A DNA stretch of 45,984 nt, taken from assembly GCA_900542575.1 (NCBI GenBank), contig UQOE01000018.1, positions 1-45,984 on the forward strand, read 5' to 3'. This stretch comes from an uncultured Oscillospiraceae bacterium (GTDB lineage: Bacteria > Bacillota > Clostridia > Oscillospirales > Acutalibacteraceae). Below the pieces are notes generated by a model, which was not told where the DNA came from, made no database searches, and saw only the letters and a list, made by a program, of their open reading frames with translations. This document shows positions 39,480 to 45,984 of this stretch, in pieces; within the stretch, counting starts at the first letter, position 1, and every line of letters begins with the position of its first letter. The position numbers and the translations under genes are program-made.

Positions 39480-40376
39480 GTGGCTGACGCAATTCTTCCG
39501 CGCTTGAAACAGGAGTCCGACACCGGGGCTCTTCTGGAAATCTGGGAGCGGTCTTTCGGGGACAGCAGGAACTATATCGAGAATTTTTTTCGCTTTGCAG
39601 CGAAAGATGAGAATACGGTGGTCTCCTGCGAGGACGGCCGAGCTGTTTCCGCGGCTTACCTGCTGGATTGCCATTTGAATATTCACGGGACGTCCTATCC
39701 CGCCTATTACTTCTATGCGGCGGCCACTCTTCCGGAGTACCGCGGAAAAGGGCATATGGGTGCCATTATCCGCTATGTCATCTCCCTTGCGGAGGAGCGG
39801 GGCATCGACTTCGTCTTTCTGGTCCCCGCAGAGGGCTCTCTGTACCGCTACTATACCCGGTTTGGGTTCCGGACCTGCTTTTATAGCGAAACGGTTACAT
39901 ATTCCCATGAGGAATTCCGCTATGCCGTGAAGGAAAACAGCATAGCGGACCTCAAGAGCGGCCCTGCCAACCCGTCTCTGTTCCGGCCGACCGACGTGGC
40001 ACAGGTTCGGGAGCTGGCCTATTCTTCCATTGACCATGTCCAGCTGAGCCCGGAGGCCATGCAGTACGTTCTGTTTGAACATGCGAGCTGCGGAGGCGGG
40101 CTTCTCTGTGACGGCAGTTCCTATGCACTGTTTCAGGAAGAAAACGGGACGCTGGAGGTCAAAGAGATCTGCCCGCCGGTGCTGGACGGCAGCATGGCAA
40201 GGGCTCTGCTGGCGAGGGGCGCTGACAAATATGTCATTCATGCCCCGACCGGGAGCGCTGTCCGCGGCCGCCGTACAACAGCCGGCCGGGCCGGTATGGC
40301 CATTGCGCTGAACCGGCGTGCCCGCACTGCTTCGGGCATGATGAAAGATGCCTACATAGGCATTACACTTGGATAA
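39480..40376 (+). CDS. GNAT-family N-acetyltransferase
   Basis: A 298-residue acetyltransferase. The acetyl-CoA site is LPEYRGKGHMGAIIR (about residues 84-98), followed by FVFLVPAEGSLYRYYTRFGF, as in the Eis-like group. About 150 further residues form a second domain of uncertain type. GTG 39480 has GAGAGGGGG at 7 nt; a TTG 18 nt earlier falls inside that site. The substrate is unknown. It sits between the DUF2156 and DJ-1/PfpI genes in one operon. Confidence 0.88.
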   Translation: MADAILPRLKQESDTGALLEIWERSFGDSRNYIENFFRFAAKDENTVVSCEDGRAVSAAYLLDCHLNIHGTSYPAYYFYAAATLPEYRGKGHMGAIIRYVISLAEERGIDFVFLVPAEGSLYRYYTRFGFRTCFYSETVTYSHEEFRYAVKENSIADLKSGPANPSLFRPTDVAQVRELAYSSIDHVQLSPEAMQYVLFEHASCGGGLLCDGSSYALFQEENGTLEVKEICPPVLDGSMARALLARGADKYVIHAPTGSAVRGRRTTAGRAGMAIALNRRARTASGMMKDAYIGITLG

Positions 40377-40399
40377 CTACCTGATTTGGAGGTATTATA

Positions 40400-40945
40400 A
40401 TGATTTATTTTTTTGCTGCAGACGGCTTTGAAGAGACCGAAGTTGTTGGAACACTGGACGTCCTTCGCCGCGCAGAGATCAAAACGAAAATTGTCGGCAT
40501 CGGCGGTACGGAACTCATCGGCTCGCACCAGATGAAACTGAAGGCCGACCTCTCCGAGCAGGATATGGAACTGGACAGCAATCTCGACGCCGTCATTCTT
40601 CCCGGCGGTATGCCGGGCACGACCAATCTGGACGCCTCCGACACCGTCCGGGACGCATTAAAATATGCACAGAAACACAACCTTTTCCTCTGTGCCATCT
40701 GTGCCGCTCCTACAGTTCTGGCCCACAACGGGCTTCTGAACGGGAAACATGCCACCTGCTTCCCGGGCTGTGAAACGGACCTCGGCGGTGCCATCTACAC
40801 GGGCGACCAGGTGACCATCGACGGACGAATTATTACGGCAAACGGCCCGGCCAGTGCTCTGCTGTTCGGTGAGGCCATCGCATCTCAGTTTATCGGCAAT
40901 GAGGCGGCTCACAAGATCCTCCTCAATATGCAGTACAAATTCTGA
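40400..40945 (+). CDS. DJ-1/PfpI (ThiJ) family protein
   Basis: A 181-residue protein of the DJ-1/PfpI superfamily. The acid FEETE near the start, LPGGMPG, and the nucleophile elbow AICAAPTVLA (cysteine near residue 99) are the classical motifs. Members act as glyoxalases, deglycases, chaperones or redox sensors; this one most resembles YajL/DJ-1-like small forms. TCFPGCE follows. ATG 40400 follows GGAGG at 7 nt. Confidence 0.93.
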   Translation: MIYFFAADGFEETEVVGTLDVLRRAEIKTKIVGIGGTELIGSHQMKLKADLSEQDMELDSNLDAVILPGGMPGTTNLDASDTVRDALKYAQKHNLFLCAICAAPTVLAHNGLLNGKHATCFPGCETDLGGAIYTGDQVTIDGRIITANGPASALLFGEAIASQFIGNEAAHKILLNMQYKF

Positions 40946-40962
40946 TTTGAAGGAGCAGCACC

Positions 40963-42657
40963 ATGCCAGATGAGAAGAAGCCCCGCAGCCCCGAAAGGGG
41001 AAAGGACTCTGACTCCATCAGCCGGACAGAGGCACTGAAACGTGCCATCCGGGAGAAATCCTGGGAGGCGCAGAGTGCACACCTCAATGAGCCGCCGCAT
41101 GCATCGGAAAAGAGCAGAAGCGGCCGTCTCCGGAGTGAACGGGAGAGGAGTGAGCGGGAACTCGATGCCATCATCGAGCATTTTGAACGAGGTGCTGCAG
41201 AAGCCGATGCGGCGGTCCAGTCGCATCGGCCGAAAAAAGCAAACTCGGCTGTAAATCCGCCGGAACATTCGAAGAACGCTGTGCGGCAGAGCCGCAGCCA
41301 GACATCTTCCCGTCCAATCCGGCGCCCTGCTGTTTCGGCCGAAAAAAAGAAGCCGTTAGTGCCTTCCCGGGAGGCTGCAGAGAAATCCGGGAAGAAGAGG
41401 CCTCAAAGGAAAAAAGAAAAGGCCCCATCCCGCTTTTCCACCGCAATGGCGCCGTACCGAAAAGCCTGGCATCAGACCGCTTTTTCACGCTGGACCCGCC
41501 AGGTTCGCCTGGCGACGGACGGCATGCGGACCGGGGAGAAGGCACGCTATCTTGTCGGACAGATCGGCCCTGTGACGCGTGCTGTCCGCTCAGATCCGGT
41601 CCGCCGGGAGCGCGCATATCAAATTCTTATCTGGGTATTGGCTCTCCTGCTCGCCATGCATATGATCTCCTGTGTCAACGACGTCATGGGGTTCAACCGC
41701 AGCAGCAAAGTCCGCAACGTCCATCTGGACCCTGGCATGACCACTAATCAGGTGGTCGGCCGTCTGGATCGGGCCGGTCTCATCAAGCACAGCACATTCT
41801 GCAAACTTTTCCTTGCCGCGTTCTCCACCGTCGGCGACAGAGGAAATTATCTCGCGGGGGACTTCGGCCTGAGCCGCGATATGGGCGTCGAAAACATGCT
41901 CATTGAGTGCCAGGGCGGCCGAAACCGCAATGCTGTGCAGGTCACTTTCCCCGAAGGCTATAACATTGAACAGATGGCAGCACTTCTGGAGAAAAACAAG
42001 GTCTGCTCCCGGGAGGATTTCCGGAAAGCGGCCGATTCCACCAGCTACCACTACGATTTTGTCCGTCAGATTGACAGCAGATCCAAACGATATCACGCTT
42101 TGGAGGGCTATCTCTACCCAGATACCTATGAGTTCTATCAGGGAGAATCGGCCCGCGACGTGGTCAATGCCATGCTCCGAAACTTCAGCCGGAAATGGAC
42201 GGCCGATTATGCGGCCCAGGCGAAGGCACGGGAAATGACAGTGGACGATGTGGTTCGGCTTGCCTCCATTGTCCAGAAGGAGGACAGCCGGCCCGCCAAC
42301 ATGAAAATAATTTCTTCGGTTTTTCAAAATCGTCTGCGGTCTTCCCGGTATCCTTATTTACAGTCGGATGCCACCAATTTCTTCGTTAAGACCTATATAA
42401 AGCCGCACGTATCTGCCTCGGAATATGCACGCTACTGGAATCTCTACAGCACATACCGTGTACAGGGACTTCCGGCCGGCGCCATCGGCAGTCCGGGAGA
42501 GGAGGCTCTCCGGGCCGTTCTCTGGCCGGAGAGCTCGCCGTATTACTTCTTTGTCCATAACAAGGACGGAGATCTCTATGTGGGTGCGGACAGTCGGTCG
42601 GGCATGACCCTGTATGCCTCCTCTGACAGCAGCAGCTCGACACCGTCCGCCGCTTAG
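40963..42657 (+). CDS. mltG: Endolytic murein transglycosylase MltG with long cytoplasmic tail
   Basis: A 564-residue MltG (YceG) enzyme that cleaves nascent glycan strands near the membrane. Residues 1-218 are a charged, low-complexity cytoplasmic tail (Arg/Lys/Ser/Glu-rich), 219-237 the membrane helix, and the rest the extracellular domain: a LysM-like part, GYLYPDTYEF, the catalytic region LASIVQKED with the conserved second Glu, SVFQNRL, LQSDAT and GLPAGAIGSPGEEALRAVL. ATG 40963 follows AAGGAG. The tail is unusually long for the family. Confidence 0.95.
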   Translation: MPDEKKPRSPERGKDSDSISRTEALKRAIREKSWEAQSAHLNEPPHASEKSRSGRLRSERERSERELDAIIEHFERGAAEADAAVQSHRPKKANSAVNPPEHSKNAVRQSRSQTSSRPIRRPAVSAEKKKPLVPSREAAEKSGKKRPQRKKEKAPSRFSTAMAPYRKAWHQTAFSRWTRQVRLATDGMRTGEKARYLVGQIGPVTRAVRSDPVRRERAYQILIWVLALLLAMHMISCVNDVMGFNRSSKVRNVHLDPGMTTNQVVGRLDRAGLIKHSTFCKLFLAAFSTVGDRGNYLAGDFGLSRDMGVENMLIECQGGRNRNAVQVTFPEGYNIEQMAALLEKNKVCSREDFRKAADSTSYHYDFVRQIDSRSKRYHALEGYLYPDTYEFYQGESARDVVNAMLRNFSRKWTADYAAQAKAREMTVDDVVRLASIVQKEDSRPANMKIISSVFQNRLRSSRYPYLQSDATNFFVKTYIKPHVSASEYARYWNLYSTYRVQGLPAGAIGSPGEEALRAVLWPESSPYYFFVHNKDGDLYVGADSRSGMTLYASSDSSSSTPSAA

Positions 42658-42689
42658 GCAATATTTAGAAAAAAGGAGAGGGAATTTCT

Positions 42690-43961
42690 TTGCTATTTCC
42701 GTCATCACCGAATCGCGGGCGTCGGGACCGCAGTCCCCGTCCGGAACTTCTCTGTCCCGCCGGGGACATGGAGCGTCTGTCTGCCGCTGTCGCGTACGGC
42801 GCAGACGCCGTTTATCTCGGCGGAACCGAATTCGGAATGCGCGCGGCACCGGGCAACTTTGACGAGGACCAGTTGCGGGAAGCGGTGGCATTCTGCCATG
42901 CGCGCGGGGTGAAAGTCCACCTTACCTGCAACACGCTTCCAAGAGATGATGAGCTGCCCAGACTTCCCGATTTTCTGAAAACGGCCCAGGATGCCGGTGT
43001 CGACGCCCTGATCATCGCCGATCTCGGCGTGCTTCGGATGGCAAAACAGTATGCGCCCAATGTGGAAATCCACATGTCGACGCAGGCTGGTATTGTCAAT
43101 TATGAGACGGCCAATGTGCTCTACGATCTCGGCGTGCGCCGCATTGTCATGGCGCGGGAAGTCTCTCTGGCGGAGATTGCCGATATCCGGAAGCATATTC
43201 CGGAAGACCTGGAAATCGAGTGCTTTGTCCACGGTGCAATGTGCATGTCCTTCTCAGGCCGGTGTCTTCTTTCCAACTATCTGACCGGACGGGACGCTAA
43301 CCGCGGCCGCTGCGCACAGCCCTGCCGCTGGCGCTACCACCTGGTGGAGGAGAAGAGGCCGGGTCAGTACTATGAAATCACAGAGGAGAAAGACGGCACC
43401 TATTTCATGAACTCCAAGGATATGTGCATGATCGACCATATCCCGGAGCTCGTGGAGGCCGGCGTCTCCAGCTTTAAAATTGAGGGCCGTGCCAAGTCGG
43501 CTTTCTATGTCGCGGCGGTGACCAATGCGTACCGGGCCGCTATCGACGGCTATCTCGCCAACCCGTCTCCGGACTATCACCCGGCGGACTGGATCAACGC
43601 GGAAATGGGAAAAATCAGCTACCGCGATTACTGTACGGGCTTCTACTTCGGGTCTCCCGGGGAGAACGCTCAAATCTATTACAAAGGCATCTACATCCGC
43701 AACTGGGATGTCATGGCCAATGTCCTCAGCTGTGAGGGCAGCACCGTGACGGTCCAGCAGCGAAACCGCTTTTTCCGCGGCGACACCTTTGAGGTGCTCA
43801 GCCCCGGCGTGGAGCCCTATTCCATTACGGCGCGGCACCTTTACAATGACGCCGGGGAAGAGGTGGAGTCCGCGCCCAATCCAATGGCGGTCATCCACAT
43901 TGTCACGGATGGCCCTGCAGAGATTCCGGCGGGTTCCATTCTGCGGATGCCGGTGGAATAA
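42690..43961 (+). CDS. Peptidase U32 family protein (probable tRNA/rRNA hydroxylation factor)
   Basis: A 423-residue U32 protein. The signature ECFVHGAMCMSFSGRC and GRCAQPCRW holds the conserved cysteines; PELLCPAGD and ADAVYLGG form the N-terminal barrel. Members TrhP and RlhA take part in hydroxylating tRNA uridine-34 and 23S rRNA, and the cysteines may bind an iron-sulfur cluster; whether this one does so is inference. Other members were described as collagenases. The start is TTG 42690 with AAAGGAGAGG upstream. Confidence 0.93.
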   Translation: MLFPSSPNRGRRDRSPRPELLCPAGDMERLSAAVAYGADAVYLGGTEFGMRAAPGNFDEDQLREAVAFCHARGVKVHLTCNTLPRDDELPRLPDFLKTAQDAGVDALIIADLGVLRMAKQYAPNVEIHMSTQAGIVNYETANVLYDLGVRRIVMAREVSLAEIADIRKHIPEDLEIECFVHGAMCMSFSGRCLLSNYLTGRDANRGRCAQPCRWRYHLVEEKRPGQYYEITEEKDGTYFMNSKDMCMIDHIPELVEAGVSSFKIEGRAKSAFYVAAVTNAYRAAIDGYLANPSPDYHPADWINAEMGKISYRDYCTGFYFGSPGENAQIYYKGIYIRNWDVMANVLSCEGSTVTVQQRNRFFRGDTFEVLSPGVEPYSITARHLYNDAGEEVESAPNPMAVIHIVTDGPAEIPAGSILRMPVE

Positions 43962-43975
43962 AGGGGGCTTGACCT

Positions 43976-44974
43976 GTGGAAAACATTCGGAAATCCACTA
44001 TGCGGCTGGAAGAGCAGTATCTCTCAGCCCTTGCCTGCAGGTGCTCGGACTCCAGGGGACGGGAGCGACCCGAGGACGAGGACCAGCTTCGCACCGCATT
44101 TCAGCGGGATCGGGACCGAATTATCCACTGCAATGCTTTTCGGCGTCTGCAGCACAAGACGCAGGTCTTTCTCTCCCCGACCGGAGACCACTACCGGACA
44201 CGGCTGACCCATACTTTGGAAGTGGCTCAGATTGCGCGCACTATGGCGCGGGGGCTTCATCTCAATGAAGATCTGACGGAGGCCATCGCTCTCGGCCACG
44301 ATCTCGGCCATACGCCTTTTGGACATGCCGGAGAGCGGGCTCTGGACAGCGTCGTACCCGGCGGGTTCCGCCATTACGAACAGAGTCTCCGGGTTGTGGA
44401 CCATCTGGAGAAGAACGGCAGGGGCCTTAATTTGACCTGGGAGGTACGCAACGGTATCGTCTGCCACACGACCGGTCCCGAGGCGGAGACGCTGGAGGGA
44501 AGGCTGGTCAAACATGCCGACCGCATTGCCTATTTAAACCACGACATTGACGACGCCATCCGCGCCGGCCTTTTTACGGAAGAGGATCTCCCGTCCGGTA
44601 TTCGAGAGGTACTCGGCAAGAGCAAGAGCGCCCGCATCAATACGCTGGTGCTCTCCACGCTGGAGCACACGACGGACCAGATTTCAATGGATCCCCGGGT
44701 GTCCGATGCCTACGAGGATCTCGGCCGATACATGTATAAAAACGTCTATACAAATCCGGTCTGCAAAGGGGAGGAGACCAAGGCAATCGACATGCTGATT
44801 CACATGTACGAGTACTTCCTCAAATCTCCGCAGGCCATGCCGGAGGAATACCGCAGAATTGCGGAGCAGGAGTCGCCGGAGCGGGCCGTCTCCGACTACC
44901 TTTCCGGAATGAGTGACCGCTATGCACTGGCGGTTTTCCAGAAACTGTTTATCCCGGCCCCCTGGCAGCGATAG
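43976..44974 (+). CDS. dgt: dGTP triphosphohydrolase-like HD protein
   Basis: A 332-residue HD-domain dNTPase that splits dGTP or other dNTPs to nucleoside and tripolyphosphate. The metal ligands are in TRLTHTLEVAQ (His) and ALGHDLGHTPFGHAGE (His-Asp), with a later Asp in HDIDDAI. ATG is absent; GTG 43976 follows AAAGGGGG. The order dgt-dnaG is widespread in Firmicutes. It belongs to the shorter, type 2 group. Confidence 0.95.
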   Translation: MENIRKSTMRLEEQYLSALACRCSDSRGRERPEDEDQLRTAFQRDRDRIIHCNAFRRLQHKTQVFLSPTGDHYRTRLTHTLEVAQIARTMARGLHLNEDLTEAIALGHDLGHTPFGHAGERALDSVVPGGFRHYEQSLRVVDHLEKNGRGLNLTWEVRNGIVCHTTGPEAETLEGRLVKHADRIAYLNHDIDDAIRAGLFTEEDLPSGIREVLGKSKSARINTLVLSTLEHTTDQISMDPRVSDAYEDLGRYMYKNVYTNPVCKGEETKAIDMLIHMYEYFLKSPQAMPEEYRRIAEQESPERAVSDYLSGMSDRYALAVFQKLFIPAPWQR

Positions 44975-44987
44975 GAGGTGAGACACT

Positions 44988-45984
44988 ATGCCGCGATATC
45001 CGGAAGAATTTCTGACCAAACTGAAGGAAAACATCGATATTGTGGATTTTGTCTCCGACTATGTTGACCTGAAACGTTCCGGACGGTATTATAAAGGTCT
45101 ATGCCCGTTCCATTCTGAGAAGTCCCCCTCGTTTTTTGTTTATCCCGAGACGCAGTCCTATTTCTGCTTTGGCTGCCAGAAGGGCGGCGACCTCATTAAC
45201 TTTACCGAGGGAATTGAACGGCTCGACTATGTTGAAGCCGTCAAGTTCCTGGCTCAGCGGGCCGGCCTTCCCATCCCCGAAGAGGAACAGGACGATACCT
45301 CCTATCAGCTGCGAAAACGCATGCGGGAGATGAACCGGGACGCGGCGCGCTACTTTTATCGCTGTCTGCGAAGCAGTGCAGGAGAAGAGGGCATGCGCTA
45401 CTGGCGAGAAAAACGCGGCCTCTCTATGGAGACCATCCGCCATTTCGGCCTGGGATATGCACCGGACGACTGGCACGGACTGCAGCAGCATATGCGGTCC
45501 CTCGGCTATTCCGACGAGGAACTCCGTACCGCCAACCTGGTCCGCCGGAGCGAACGGAACGGCCGCATCAACTATTACGACAATTTCCGCGGCAGAGTCA
45601 TGGTTCCTATCATTGACCTGCGCGGTAATATAATCGCCTTCGGCGGAAGAGTCCTGGACGACTCCAAACCGAAATATGTCAATACATCCGATACCCTAAT
45701 CTACAGTAAAACGGACAATGTGTTTGCCCTGAATTTTGCCAAGGATACGGGGAAAGACGAACTCATTCTCTGCGAAGGATATATGGATGTCATTGCGCTG
45801 CACCAGGCGGGCTTCACCAATGCGGTTGCCGGACTCGGCACCGCACTCACCGATGTCCAGGCCAGGCTCATTGCGCGCTACTGTAATCTGGTCTACCTCA
45901 GCTATGACAGCGACGAGGCAGGACGCAAAGCGACAGAGCGGGCAATTGACCGGTTTGAGCACAACGGCGTTGCGGTGAGAGTGC
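44988..45984 (+). CDS. dnaG: DNA primase DnaG, N-terminal part (cut by window end)
   Basis: The first 332 codons of DnaG, which makes RNA primers for replication; the frame is open to the end of the window. The zinc finger ligands are Cys39, His42, Cys60 and Cys63 (CPFH...CFGC), the RNA polymerase domain contains GRVMVPIIDLRGNIIAFGGR, and the TOPRIM acid is in LILCEGYMDV, with the Asp pair in SYDSDEAG. ATG 44988 has ATAGGAGGTGAG upstream. rpoD usually follows in this order but lies outside. Confidence 0.97.
   Translation, partial: MPRYPEEFLTKLKENIDIVDFVSDYVDLKRSGRYYKGLCPFHSEKSPSFFVYPETQSYFCFGCQKGGDLINFTEGIERLDYVEAVKFLAQRAGLPIPEEEQDDTSYQLRKRMREMNRDAARYFYRCLRSSAGEEGMRYWREKRGLSMETIRHFGLGYAPDDWHGLQQHMRSLGYSDEELRTANLVRRSERNGRINYYDNFRGRVMVPIIDLRGNIIAFGGRVLDDSKPKYVNTSDTLIYSKTDNVFALNFAKDTGKDELILCEGYMDVIALHQAGFTNAVAGLGTALTDVQARLIARYCNLVYLSYDSDEAGRKATERAIDRFEHNGVAVRV

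Noticed and set aside
1..45984. CRISPR array, tRNA, rRNA, insertion sequence, prophage or defence island
   Set aside because: No repeat-spacer pattern, cloverleaf, transposase, integrase or defence-protein motif was recognised by eye anywhere in the window. A tRNAscan and CRISPR search would settle this.

Overview
The window reads as chromosomal DNA of a GC-rich (by eye, high-fifties percent) low-GC-phylum bacterium, most likely a clostridial member of the Firmicutes (Oscillospiraceae/Ruminococcaceae-like). The reasons are two T-box leaders (trpBA, pheST), an IreB-type phosphoprotein, an mraZ-rsmH-ftsL-PBP(PASTA) division cluster, TagF/TarL-type polymer synthesis, dgt next to dnaG, strong GGAGG ribosome binding sites and sigma-A-like promoters, and frequent TTG/GTG starts. 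This placement is inference from gene content; no rRNA or tRNA gene, CRISPR array, transposase or phage gene was seen, so the window looks like core genome rather than a mobile island.

Layout. 64-4830 (minus): a four-gene surface-polymer operon (glycerophosphotransferase, IspD/TarI-like cytidylyltransferase, NAD-dependent epimerase, acyltransferase). 5031-11700 (plus): a Sel1-repeat protein with a C-terminal membrane hairpin, a DUF308 membrane protein, an MBOAT + SGNH O-acylation pair, a LysR regulator and an unknown small protein. 11778-14518 (minus): trpA, trpB under a T-box, and an OhrR-like MarR regulator; a TSCPD-domain gene diverges from the regulator at 14664. 15008-16601 (minus): mscL followed by a LarC-like protein that ends in a CsoR/RcnR-like helical domain instead of LarC2. 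16840-28934 (plus): the division and cell-wall (dcw) cluster mraZ, rsmH, ftsL, PASTA PBP, murF, mraY, ftsW, murG, ftsQ, ftsZ. 29104-30003: rpmE and a YigZ-family gene. 30052-34558 (minus): two small unknown genes, ireB, pheT, pheS with its T-box leader. 34977-37725 (plus): a DUF4405 membrane protein, acpS, and bifunctional NAD(P)H-hydrate repair. 37885-45984 (plus): a tight operon tmk, DUF2156, GNAT, DJ-1/PfpI, mltG, U32, dgt, dnaG (cut by the window end).

How the genes fit together. Much of the window builds the envelope: lipid-II synthesis (murF, mraY, murG), its polymerisation and crosslinking at the septum (ftsW, PBP, ftsL, ftsQ, ftsZ), glycan trimming (mltG), polyol-phosphate polymers (TagF-like operon) and O-acylation (MBOAT/SGNH). 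Regulation visible in the DNA includes three 10-bp MraZ-box repeats, two tRNA-sensing T-boxes, a near-consensus OhrR palindrome, several bidirectional terminators and at least eight recognisable promoters.

The most unusual items are the LarC1-CsoR-like fusion that lacks LarC2 and the normal CsoR metal ligands, the OhrR-like regulator divergent from a TSCPD gene with a palindrome between them, a Ser/Thr-rich insertion inside FtsQ, and a perfect 16-bp hairpin without a U-tract in front of the division PBP. None of these amounts to a proven new system; the LarC fusion is the best candidate for one.
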